A stretch of 10,442 nucleotides of DNA, from assembly GCA_009839585.1 (NCBI GenBank), contig VXPI01000215.1:1-10442 (forward strand), read 5' to 3'. The notes under the pieces are model-generated. The model saw only the letters and a program-made list of their open reading frames with translations, did not search any database and was not told the DNA's origin. Both the position numbers and the translations under genes were made by a program. Every line of letters begins with the position of its first letter. Positions within the stretch are counted from its first letter, which is position 1. This document shows, in pieces, positions 1 through 7,134 of this stretch. The DNA is from Gammaproteobacteria bacterium (GTDB lineage Bacteria; Pseudomonadota; Gammaproteobacteria; Arenicellales; Poriferihabitantaceae).

Positions 1-267
1 GTTGTGAAAGGGGATAACCTGTGGAATATTGCCGCAAATGGGGAGGTCTACTCTATTGCCGAGCAATGGCCCTTGATTTACAAGTCAAACCTTGAGCAGA
101 TTACTGATGCAGATTTAATTTATCCGGGTCAGATTCTGGATATTCCGCGAGGCATGTCGACAGCTGAGGTTGATGCTGCGGTTCATCATGCGAAGAATCG
201 AGGTGCCTGGGCGTTGGGTCCAATTGAGGCAAGTGACAGGGAGTATCTTCGAAACAATCCGAATTGA
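1..267 (+). CDS. LysM peptidoglycan-binding protein, C-terminal part (5' end outside window)
   Basis: The frame is open from the first base, so this is the 3' end of a longer gene; the GTG at 4 lies inside the LysM motif and is unlikely to be the true start. The visible 88 residues begin with VVKGDNLWNIA, the conserved opening of a LysM domain, and continue through QWPLIYKSN and ADLIYPGQILDIP, which closes the domain at about residue 48. LysM binds the N-acetylglucosamine backbone of peptidoglycan, so the protein should act in the envelope. After the domain comes a tail, STAEVDAAVHHAKNRGAWALG, of the kind that follows LysM in a common gammaproteobacterial family whose exact role is not settled. 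The gene ends in TGA at 265-267. The N-terminal part, and any signal peptide, cannot be judged. Confidence 0.85.
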   Translation, partial: VVKGDNLWNIAANGEVYSIAEQWPLIYKSNLEQITDADLIYPGQILDIPRGMSTAEVDAAVHHAKNRGAWALGPIEASDREYLRNNPN

Positions 268-285
268 CATTGGCAATTCATTAGC

Positions 286-307
286 CAGTTGTCAGGGTCG
301 ACGACTG
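286..307 (+). terminator. Possible hairpin terminator after the LysM gene
   Basis: CAGTTGTC (286-293) can pair with GACGACTG (300-307) around a 6-base loop, giving an 8-bp stem with one G-U pair in RNA. It starts 18 bases after the LysM stop codon. No clear run of T follows, so intrinsic termination is only a possibility. A competing TGGC/GCCA pairing (271-274 with 284-287) overlaps it. Confidence 0.3.
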
Positions 308-324
308 ACGTTCATAAATTCAAT

Positions 325-1102
325 ATGAAGAAATATGAAGAACAATGCTCTTTTACCTTTCCCCTCTCTCTCATAACGCTAAAAATTAAATTAATCAGTA
401 TATTAGCATCGTCACTGCTCGTGTTGACTTTTGGTTTTGCGGGTTGTGGCGGGGGCGATTAGGCCAGTAACGTTGCTGACGACGATGATGGAAGTGGTGC
501 CCCAACTGACAGCAATGACGTCCCGGTGAATGGCGGGTGTAGCCCCGCGGATACTCCCGGTACCATCACAAGCATCTCCCTGAATACGCCCATTTCAGGA
601 ACGATTGACTCGGAAACCGATGTCGACTAGTTTCGGTTGGTCATTGCAGACAGGGGTGAACTGACAATCACGATGCCGGGATCGTCCTACCCAGATATCA
701 GGGTTTTAGACGCTGGCGGGGTTGAAATACCCGATAGGCCCGGGATCTGGATAGTAGCCATTACCCAGTCTATACTGGACAAAGGTAACTACGTGATTGT
801 CGATCTGTCGGACGAGATTCCCGGAGAACCCTATGAGGCCCTGCCAAGTTTCTTGATCGAGGAGCCGACTGCAAGGGACTTTCCCGCAATAGATATTCCC
901 CGAGAATCAGGGAGAGCCGGGCAACTCCGGTCTACGCCCGAAGCAGTGCCGATACGGTGGACAGCATGAAACCGAGGGTGTCCATGTTCTGAATCCCGCC
1001 TGCCGGACCATTCCGGGGCAATCAGACTCCTGCCCCGCCGAAATCCCGGCCTGCAAGGGTCAGGAAAATCCCTATATTGAGATTAGGGTTATCCCGCCAT
1101 AG
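325..1102 (+). pseudogene. Decayed lipoprotein gene with PPC-like domain (two in-frame TAG codons and a probable frameshift)
   Basis: One frame from ATG 325 to TGA 967-969 reads as a lipoprotein but is cut by TAG at 460-462 and again at 628-630. Before the first stop there is a hydrophobic stretch ending in a lipobox-like FGFAGCGGGD. The natural start may have been nearer codon 379, where LKIKLISILASSLLVLTFG resembles a signal peptide that has lost its ATG; neither position has a clear ribosome binding site. Between the stops lies an Asp-rich linker (NVADDDDGSG) and the start of a beta domain. The second TAG falls where bacterial pre-peptidase C-terminal (PPC) domains usually carry Tyr in DVDYF (here DVD-stop-FRL), and the pattern continues past it (GELTITMPGSSYPDIRVLDAGG, then KGNYVIV). 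Downstream, the +1 shifted frame reads protein-like to TAG 1100-1102 (EGVHVLNPACRTIPG, CPAEIPACKGQ, EIRVIPP), which suggests an indel between about 890 and 965. The domain name is from pattern memory; the disruption is seen directly. Confidence 0.7.
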
Positions 1103-1119
1103 ATGGTGAATCCATACAA

Positions 1120-1147
1120 TTGCGGTAATTTCTCACCGTACTATGTT
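1120..1147 (+). promoter_or_regulatory. Candidate promoter for the AAA/PD-(D/E)XK gene
   Basis: TTGCGG (1120-1125) and TATGTT (1142-1147) are separated by 16 bases and lie just before the ATG at 1162. Both are imperfect matches to sigma-70 boxes, and the implied leader would be very short, so this is a weak call. Confidence 0.22.
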
Positions 1148-1161
1148 AAGATGATTTCATC

Positions 1162-2748
1162 ATGAGTGTAGAGGTCCAGACAGAACGCCGTCCCCTGCCA
1201 ATTGGGATTCAGACATTTTCCGTTCTCCGTGAAGAGGGCTGTTACTATGTCGACAAGACCCCCCTGATTCGAGATCTCATTCGAAGCGGGCGGTATTACT
1301 TTCTCTCCCGCCCCCGCCGTTTCGGAAAGAGTCTCCTGGTCGATACCCTCAAGGAACTATTTGAAGCCAATGAGCCCCTGTTCTGCGGGCTTGACATTCA
1401 TGAACGCTGGGACTGGTCAGTCCGGTATCCGGTAGTTCGTTTAAGCTTTGGAGGAGGCAATTATGACCAACCCGGGAGTCTGGAGAATAATCTGCTCAAC
1501 CAGATTTATGGCATCGAGAAAGAGTTCAATCTGGAGTCGCTGCCTTCTGTGCGAACCGGTCCCGAGCGGCTGCACAACCTCCTTCGTCGCCTACATCATG
1601 AGACAGGAGAGCGGGTCGTGGTACTGGTGGACGAGTACGACAAGCCGGTCCTGGACGCGATTGACCAGCCTGACGTGGCTATCGCAAACCGGAAATACCT
1701 GCGTGGAATCTATGGAACCATAAAAGACTGTGCAAATGATGTCCGGTTCGTGTTCGTGACCGGGGTGAGCATGTTCACCAAGACGAGTCTCTTTTCGGAG
1801 ATGAACAACCTTGAAAATATCAGTCTTGATCCGGCCTTTGCAACGGTCTGCGGATACACAGACAATGACCTTGACACAGTGTTTGCACCGGAACTGCCGG
1901 GACTTGACCGTGGCGAAGTCCGCAGATGGTACAACGGCTATCACTGGCTCGGCCAGGAAAAGCTCTACAATCCGTACGATCTCCTGCTACTGTTCAAAAA
2001 AAGGCAGTTCAAGCCCCACTGGTTCGAGACTGGGTCGCCGGAGTTTCTGTATAGCCTGTTGTCCGAGCGGGACATGAGCCCCATGCAGTTGGAAAATCTT
2101 GTCACGGACGAAGAACTAGTGTCCAGGTTGGATGTCAAGAACATCGGGGTTGACTCCCTGCTGTTCCAGACGGGATACCTGACCATTGTCGGGGAAGAGC
2201 GGCGGGGCGACCATACCCAGTACCGGCTGGACTACCCGAATTACGAGGTGCGGCGCAGTTTCAACAAGGGCCTGCTGGAGTATCTTGCACAGCACCGGAT
2301 AAGTACCGTGAGGCACGGGGAAGAACTGGTCCGTCTACTTGCAGGAAACGACTTCCAGAAATTTGCCGAAAAATTTCAGTTCTTGCTGAAAAGGGTGCCT
2401 TATCCATGGCATCACAACGGGGGGCTTGGTCGTTATGAAGCGTGGTATGCCAGCATGCTGTACATGATCTTTCGGGCGATTGGGATCGACCTGCAGGTTG
2501 AGGACATGTCCAGTCATGGGCGGGCGGACATGGTCGTGTTTCATGATGGACAGATATTCGTATTCGAATTCAAGATGGTGGGAGATGGGTCAAGGGTGGA
2601 GGATGCTCTTGACAGGGCGATAACACAGATTCGGGAGAAAGAATATGCCGAGAAGTATCGGGGCTGCGCCGAGCCGATTCACCTGATTGGAATTGTCTTT
2701 GGCCGGCAAAAGCGTAACCTCCTGGCGATTCGTGCCGAGTTGCTCTAG
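1162..2748 (+). CDS. AAA-ATPase-like / PD-(D/E)XK nuclease-like protein (DUF1703 type)
   Basis: The 528-residue product has the two-part build of this family. The N-terminal half is an AAA-ATPase-like domain: IGIQTFSVLREEGCYYVDKT leads into a P-loop variant SRPRRFGKSLL (residues 49-59), then a Walker B segment VVVLVDEYDKP (152-162) and the family signatures FVTGVSMF (198-205), RRWYNGY (254-260) and YNPYDLLLLF (269-278). The C-terminal part carries a PD-(D/E)XK-like core, GRADMVVF then FVFEFKM, giving D456, E469 and K471 as likely metal and catalytic residues, with Q489 in a following helix. All expected motifs are intact and the length is typical. A weak Shine-Dalgarno-like AAGATGA (1148-1154) precedes ATG 1162. 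Such genes are numerous, patchily distributed and often in accessory DNA; defence or mobile-element roles have been proposed, but the function is unproven. It stands alone here beside a broken gene, with a G+C that looks higher than that of rnr. Confidence 0.88.
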   Translation: MSVEVQTERRPLPIGIQTFSVLREEGCYYVDKTPLIRDLIRSGRYYFLSRPRRFGKSLLVDTLKELFEANEPLFCGLDIHERWDWSVRYPVVRLSFGGGNYDQPGSLENNLLNQIYGIEKEFNLESLPSVRTGPERLHNLLRRLHHETGERVVVLVDEYDKPVLDAIDQPDVAIANRKYLRGIYGTIKDCANDVRFVFVTGVSMFTKTSLFSEMNNLENISLDPAFATVCGYTDNDLDTVFAPELPGLDRGEVRRWYNGYHWLGQEKLYNPYDLLLLFKKRQFKPHWFETGSPEFLYSLLSERDMSPMQLENLVTDEELVSRLDVKNIGVDSLLFQTGYLTIVGEERRGDHTQYRLDYPNYEVRRSFNKGLLEYLAQHRISTVRHGEELVRLLAGNDFQKFAEKFQFLLKRVPYPWHHNGGLGRYEAWYASMLYMIFRAIGIDLQVEDMSSHGRADMVVFHDGQIFVFEFKMVGDGSRVEDALDRAITQIREKEYAEKYRGCAEPIHLIGIVFGRQKRNLLAIRAELL

Positions 2749-3027
2749 TGTTTTGATGCTATCTCCAATATGGATTCGCTAATTGCTGGATATCCATCCA
2801 TGTGGATTCATGAATTCATAGGTGGTTTTGCCCCAACTGGAAGAAGATTTTTCAGTTCAGGGAGAGTAGGCTGCAGTCATGTATCCAACCTGTCTGTGAG
2901 GGAAGCGGTTATGGCTACTCGGGGCCGATGGGGCGTGGGCAATTACCTGTTGTTTATTTGTTCAGGAAATCCTCGTGGTTCCCACCGTCATCGTGTGCCA
3001 GGCAGGATAACCGGATCGCGAGTCAGG
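2749..3027. other. Intergenic stretch without a recognisable gene
   Basis: This gap separates the stops of two converging genes, the nuclease-like gene and hisG. An open frame from 2770 runs into the hisG antisense strand, but its translation is low-complexity and unlike any family I know. Short perfect palindromes occur (GGATATCC near 2788, ATGAATTCAT near 2809), but I see no strong stem with a T-run, so no terminator is called for either gene. Confidence 0.5.
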
Positions 3028-3906
3028 TCAGGGCACCATCTTGTGCAAAGCGATCTCCAGAATGCCTTCTGCACCACAGGACTTAAGTACGGGAATCAGG
3101 GTTCTTACCTCCTCCTTGCGAACCACAGTTTCGACAGCCAGCCATTTTCCATCATGCAGATGATTAATCGTTGGTGCATGCAGGCTGGGTAGTTTTTCAG
3201 CAAGATCATTGATTCGACTTTCTGGAACGTTCATCTTCAACAGAACCCGCTCTCTTGCCGAGAGTGCGCTAACCAGCAGCATGGAAACCTGCTCAATCTT
3301 TTCCCGCTTCCAGGGGTCTTCCAGTGCCTGCTTGTTGGCCACGAAAACAGTATGGGTTTCCAGAAGATCGCAGATGATCCTGAGTCCATGGGCCCGAATC
3401 GTGCTTCCGGTCTCGGTAATTTCGACCGCGGCATCCGCCAGCCCCTCGACTACTTTCGCTTCTGTAGCACCCCAGGAGAAATCTACTGCGGCGTTGACAT
3501 TATGCTCGACCAGATACTGGCGGGTAAAGTTTACGAGCTCAGTGGATATTCGTTTTCCTTCCAGGTCCTCGACACTCTGAATACCAGAATCCTGCTTGAC
3601 CACCAGCACCCAACGACAGGGTTGATCGGAGGATTTGGAATAGATGAGATGCGATATAATTTCAACATCAGAATTTGTTTCGGCCAGCCAGTCCTGACCG
3701 GTTAGACCTGCATCCAGCACACCATTGGTGACATGGGAACCCATTTCCTGCGCCCTGACAAGTGAACAACTGATCTCATCATCGTCGATGGATGGGAAAT
3801 AGTTGCGGGATCTGGGATTGATGACCCATCCGGCCTGTGAGAACAGATCAATGGTTGCTGCTTCCAAGCTTCCCTTGGGTATTCCCAGTTTTAGTTTTTG
3901 CGTCAT
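3028..3906 (-). CDS. hisG: ATP phosphoribosyltransferase, long form
   Basis: HisG catalyses the first, committed step of histidine synthesis, joining ATP and PRPP to give phosphoribosyl-ATP in the cytoplasm. The 292-residue product starts with KLKLGIPKGSLEAATIDLF, the classic HisG opening, and has GVLDAGLTGQDWLAE (62-76) and the PRPP-binding loop DAAVEITETGSTIRA (158-172). Residues from about 217 to the end form the extra ACT-like HisG_C domain (for example LHAPTINHL, GAEGILEIAL) that marks the long form. Long-form enzymes are hexameric, are inhibited by histidine through this domain, and do not need the HisZ partner; these are family facts, not seen here. No other his gene lies in the window, so hisG is detached from a his operon at least locally. 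It is divergent from rnr across 77 bases. The ATG is preceded by a perfect TATAAT but by no strong ribosome binding site. Confidence 0.95.
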   Translation of the reverse strand: MTQKLKLGIPKGSLEAATIDLFSQAGWVINPRSRNYFPSIDDDEISCSLVRAQEMGSHVTNGVLDAGLTGQDWLAETNSDVEIISHLIYSKSSDQPCRWVLVVKQDSGIQSVEDLEGKRISTELVNFTRQYLVEHNVNAAVDFSWGATEAKVVEGLADAAVEITETGSTIRAHGLRIICDLLETHTVFVANKQALEDPWKREKIEQVSMLLVSALSARERVLLKMNVPESRINDLAEKLPSLHAPTINHLHDGKWLAVETVVRKEEVRTLIPVLKSCGAEGILEIALHKMVP

Positions 3907-3929
3907 GTCTGCGACTTCAAAAGTGCATG

Positions 3930-3935
3930 ATTATA
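3930..3935 (-). promoter_or_regulatory. Candidate -10 box for hisG
   Basis: Read on the minus strand this is a perfect TATAAT, 23 bases upstream of the hisG ATG. No good -35 box is seen at 15-18 bases. The perfect box and its position in a divergent gap make it the best candidate for hisG transcription. Confidence 0.4.
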
Positions 3936-3970
3936 CTTGAAGAAACCGACTCCTGATTTTATTGATTAAC

Positions 3971-3996
3971 ATGAAGCCATTTTATGAAGCCATTTT
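3971..3996 (+). repeat. 13-bp perfect tandem duplication across the rnr start codon
   Basis: ATGAAGCCATTTT occurs twice back to back, at 3971-3983 and 3984-3996. Each copy starts with an ATG, but 13 is not a multiple of three, so only the second ATG is in frame with rnr. The first ATG opens a 14-codon frame that ends in TGA at 4013-4015 inside rnr. Confidence 0.95.
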
Positions 3997-6209
3997 CCAG
4001 CTACCGCGAAATTGATAACGTCATCGAGGAGTTTCGCAATTTATCGGGAGATAAACGATATCCATCGCCTGCTCAACTTCTCCATTATATTCTGAAGCAC
4101 GACTCTGGAAGGCATTTCAATGAAATATGTCGCTATTTTGGCCAGGCAACAAATGATGATGTGATGCCGATTCGAGGGCGTCTCGAATTGCTTGAAACAG
4201 TTGGCCTAGTGGTTAAGAGAAAAAAGAATAAATACCGTATTCCCCCGGAACGTGTATTGGCGGAAGGTGTGATTGCAGTCAATCCAAAAGGAGAAGGATC
4301 AGTGATGACTTCATCCGGAAATCATGCTGGGATATTCCCGTTAAACGGCTCTCAGGCCAGACGGGTAATTCATGGGGACCGAGTCCTGTGTCTGCTGGTT
4401 GCCGGCAAGCGGAATAAAATTGAGCAGATTCACGTGCTGGGGGTGCTCAATCGCCCGGCTCATTCCGTTGTGGGTGAATTCATCATCGATACTCGAGGGC
4501 GGCCCGTCGTCCGTCCTCTCAATGATAGGATTCGCAATAGTGTTGTAGTCAAGAACAAGCGTAAAAGCAGGGCCAAAGAGGGCGATATCGTTACAGTTGC
4601 ATTCACTTCAATCCCTTTTGCCAAGGGCGGTATAAGCGGAGAGATTGTAGAGGTTATCGGTAGGAGCGAAGCCCCCCAGTTACGGACAACGATAGCCCTG
4701 AACAAACATGATATTCCGTTCATTTGGCCGGGCGATGCGATCGATGAAAGCAGAAACATTGAATCCGACTGTCAACCACCTGCTCCTGACTCATATCGCA
4801 CAGATCTTCGTGATATTCCGTTCATAACCATCGACGGTTCCGATGCCAGAGATTTTGATGATGCAGTTTTTTGCTCACAAGAGAATTACGGGTGGCGCCT
4901 GATCGTTGCGATCGCTGATGTCAGTCATTACGTACAGACCGGGGGGGCACTTGATCGCGAGGCTTATCAGAGGGGAACAAGCGTGTATTTTCCGGATCAA
5001 GTCGTGCCGATGCTGCCCGAAGCCCTCTCCAATGGAATTTGTTCCCTGAATCCTGATGAAGACCGAAATGCCCTGGTGTGCGATATGCAAATTGATGCCC
5101 ATAGTCAGGTTTCCAAATACAGGTTCTATCAAGCGGTCATCAAGTCACAGGCCAGGATGACTTATGAAGAAGTTGAAGCGTTCCTGAACCTGGGTCGAGA
5201 TGAGTATTTGAGCAAGAACAAGCAATTGTCGAGCAGCATAAACAACCTGAAATCGGTTGCCATGGGTCTTGAATCGAGTCGAATGGGCAATGGGTCGATC
5301 ACCTTTGATTTTCCGGAGGCACGAATTGATCTTGATGAAGATGGACAGATAAGGTCAATCGAAGCAAGCAAACGTTTACACTCACATAAAATCATTGAGG
5401 AATGCATGCTCGTCGCTAACCGTTGTGCTGCTGAATTTATTCATCAGCGATATGGGAATCGGGCACTTTACAGGGTACATCCAGGACCGACACCGGAAGA
5501 TATTGATACTTTGCGCCAGCAGCTGCAGGTTATGGGTGTCCTGCTTGAGGGGGGCAGGCAACCGGGACCATCAGATTTCCAAAAACTACTGGAGGGAATA
5601 ATAGACGACGAGGGATTGTTCAATGCAGCCCAGATATTGTTGTTGCAGCGCATGGGACGGGCGGTCTATGTGCCGGAGCTGTCGGATCACTTTGCGCTTG
5701 GATTTTCTCACTATACGCATTTCACTTCACCGATCAGACGCTATGGCGACCTGGTGGTACATCGTTTGATCAAGACGCTGATCAAGATTCCTGGTTATTC
5801 GAGGGAATTTCCATCATCCATGAGCCTTGACGAGACATCCAGCCAATGCTCAATGACGGAGCGGCGGGCGGATGCGGCGGTCTATGATGTAATTGCCTGG
5901 TTTAAGGCCGCGTATATGCTGCATAAGATTGGCAAGCGTTTCCCCGGAGTTGTGACCGGAGTCAAGGAATTTGGGTTATTTGTTCGCCTTGATGAAATAT
6001 ACGTTGATGGACTTGTCCACATCAGTAAGGTCGGCCCAGAGTACTTCATATACGATGAAGCCAGTCAGACACTTTCGGGAGAACGCACAGGAGCGACTTA
6101 TCGGCTCGGAGACCGGGTCGTAGTGCGAGTATTGAACGTCGATCTGCCAGAATCACGGATCAGCCTTGCGATACATCAAGAAAAGCTGGATCAAATGTAT
6201 TCCCAGTGA
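3984..6209 (+). CDS. rnr: Ribonuclease R
   Basis: RNase R is a processive 3'-5' exoribonuclease that degrades structured RNA and takes part in rRNA and tmRNA-linked quality control. The 741-residue product has the full domain order: a winged-helix N-terminus (about 25-88), two cold-shock OB folds (about 90-230, including AEGVIAVNPKGEGSV), the RNB catalytic domain (about 275-610) and a C-terminal S1 domain (651-733, GVVTGVKEFGLFV). The active-site motif TIDGSDARDFDDAV is intact, with D284, D290, D292 and D293 matching the four metal-binding aspartates of the E. coli enzyme. HYTHFTSPIRRYGDLVVHR (577-595) is also typical. The lysine-rich tail that follows S1 in the longer E. coli protein is nearly absent. 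The start was chosen because ATG 3984 opens the frame; an out-of-frame ATG lies 13 bases upstream in a duplication, and neither has a clear Shine-Dalgarno. rlmB follows after 67 bases, as in E. coli, suggesting one transcript. Confidence 0.96.
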   Translation: MKPFSSYREIDNVIEEFRNLSGDKRYPSPAQLLHYILKHDSGRHFNEICRYFGQATNDDVMPIRGRLELLETVGLVVKRKKNKYRIPPERVLAEGVIAVNPKGEGSVMTSSGNHAGIFPLNGSQARRVIHGDRVLCLLVAGKRNKIEQIHVLGVLNRPAHSVVGEFIIDTRGRPVVRPLNDRIRNSVVVKNKRKSRAKEGDIVTVAFTSIPFAKGGISGEIVEVIGRSEAPQLRTTIALNKHDIPFIWPGDAIDESRNIESDCQPPAPDSYRTDLRDIPFITIDGSDARDFDDAVFCSQENYGWRLIVAIADVSHYVQTGGALDREAYQRGTSVYFPDQVVPMLPEALSNGICSLNPDEDRNALVCDMQIDAHSQVSKYRFYQAVIKSQARMTYEEVEAFLNLGRDEYLSKNKQLSSSINNLKSVAMGLESSRMGNGSITFDFPEARIDLDEDGQIRSIEASKRLHSHKIIEECMLVANRCAAEFIHQRYGNRALYRVHPGPTPEDIDTLRQQLQVMGVLLEGGRQPGPSDFQKLLEGIIDDEGLFNAAQILLLQRMGRAVYVPELSDHFALGFSHYTHFTSPIRRYGDLVVHRLIKTLIKIPGYSREFPSSMSLDETSSQCSMTERRADAAVYDVIAWFKAAYMLHKIGKRFPGVVTGVKEFGLFVRLDEIYVDGLVHISKVGPEYFIYDEASQTLSGERTGATYRLGDRVVVRVLNVDLPESRISLAIHQEKLDQMYSQ

Positions 6210-6276
6210 CACATTGCAAAGTATTTCGGGTTCGGCTTCATCAGGAAAATTATCAATTTATGTGGTTTTCAGGATA

Positions 6277-7056
6277 ATGGGTACTCGAAAAAATCCTGTT
6301 TGCTTTGGCATCCATTCGGTGATGTCCAAGCTTAAGAATCAACATTCGGTATCTACACTTTATGTAAGTGCGGCATCCTCCTCAGCAAGGTTGAGTGCTC
6401 TTGAACAGCTGGCGAAAGAGCAGAATATTGAAGTGATTCAATGTGAAAGAAACAGGCTGGATGAGTTATCGGAGAATGGTGTCCATCAAGGAGTAGTGGC
6501 CGAATACAAGCCCAGCTCAGCGAAGCAGAATGCAAACATCAAAAAAGTCATAGCGGATATAGATACGGACAACGTCCTGATACTGATTCTTGATCATATT
6601 CAGGACCCGCACAATCTCGGTGCCTGTCTGAGGGTTGCCGAATGCGCAGGAGTAGATGCGGTAATTCTCCCAAGGCATTCGGCATGCCCGATCAATCAGA
6701 CCGTAATCAAGGTCGCCTCGGGTGCTGTCGATTCATTGAATATCGTATTGGTCTCAAACATTGTCAATACACTGGAAATTCTGAAGAAAAACGGTTTTTG
6801 GGTATATGGGGCTTCGGATAGCGGGGAAAGCGAACTCTTTGAGACGGACTTTCGTGGCCGGTCCGCATTGGTGATCGGAAATGAAGGCCTTGGCATGAAA
6901 AGACTGGTCACAGATGCCTGTGACATGCTGGTACGAATTCCGTTATTTGGTGAGACGCAAAGCCTGAATGCTTCAGTGGCGACCGGGATATGCTTGTTCG
7001 AGATTCGTCGAAAGTTTACAATGATCGAGTGTAGCGCAACGAAAATCAATAGTTAG
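6277..7056 (+). CDS. rlmB: 23S rRNA (guanosine-2'-O-)-methyltransferase RlmB
   Basis: RlmB methylates the ribose of G2251 in the peptidyl-transferase loop of 23S rRNA, using S-adenosylmethionine. The 259-residue product begins with an RNA-recognition subdomain (PVCFGIHSVM at 7-16, GVHQGVVAEY at 68-77). It then shows the three SPOUT/TrmH motifs: DHIQDPHNLGACLRVAE (106-122, N113), ALVIGNEGLGMKRL (197-210, E203) and IPLFGETQSLNASVATG (221-237). These form the knotted SAM-binding site. The frame is open back to 6166 inside rnr, but the family N-terminus fits ATG 6277; GTG 6262 is an alternative. The AGGA at 6271-6274 is too close to ATG 6277 to be a good ribosome binding site. Location behind rnr matches the common gammaproteobacterial order and separates it from TrmH relatives with other targets. 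Confidence 0.92.
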   Translation: MGTRKNPVCFGIHSVMSKLKNQHSVSTLYVSAASSSARLSALEQLAKEQNIEVIQCERNRLDELSENGVHQGVVAEYKPSSAKQNANIKKVIADIDTDNVLILILDHIQDPHNLGACLRVAECAGVDAVILPRHSACPINQTVIKVASGAVDSLNIVLVSNIVNTLEILKKNGFWVYGASDSGESELFETDFRGRSALVIGNEGLGMKRLVTDACDMLVRIPLFGETQSLNASVATGICLFEIRRKFTMIECSATKINS

Positions 7057-7109
7057 CAGAGTTGATGTTGCCAAATCGATTCAAGGGATATGGCAAATGA
7101 CTCCAAATT

Positions 7110-7124
7110 TACGGGATTCCCGTA
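7110..7124. terminator. Short dyad between the convergent rlmB and msrAB genes
   Basis: TACGGG (7110-7115) and CCCGTA (7119-7124) form a 6-bp stem with a 3-base loop, placed between the two converging stop codons. The flanking AAATTT at 7105-7110 could give a short U-tract on the minus-strand (msrAB) transcript. The stem is short, so a shared terminator is plausible but not firm. Confidence 0.35.
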
Positions 7125-7134
7125 TCACCGACGA

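Noticed and set aside
637..969. Separate 110-residue gene starting at TTG 637
   Set aside because: It begins mid-domain directly after an in-frame TAG and continues the upstream reading; it is a fragment of the broken lipoprotein gene.
325..1102. Genetic-code change (TAG as a sense codon) to explain the broken lipoprotein gene
   Set aside because: TAG ends the nuclease-like gene, rlmB and hom at the expected protein ends, so it works as a normal stop in this genome.
2785..2820. Short palindromes GGATATCC and ATGAATTCAT, considered as an attachment or recombination site
   Set aside because: No matching copy or integrase gene is present in the window; palindromes this short are expected by chance.
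2770..3192. 140-codon open frame on the + strand between the nuclease-like gene and hisG
   Set aside because: Half of it is antisense to hisG, its product matches no family I know, and it lacks a ribosome binding site.
4460..5653. Several antisense open frames of 60-100 codons within rnr
   Set aside because: They are shadows of a strongly conserved gene and have no family resemblance or start signals.
6166..6276. N-terminal extension of rlmB beginning inside rnr
   Set aside because: It would start at TTG within the rnr S1 coding region and add 37 residues not found in RlmB proteins; the family N-terminus fits ATG 6277.
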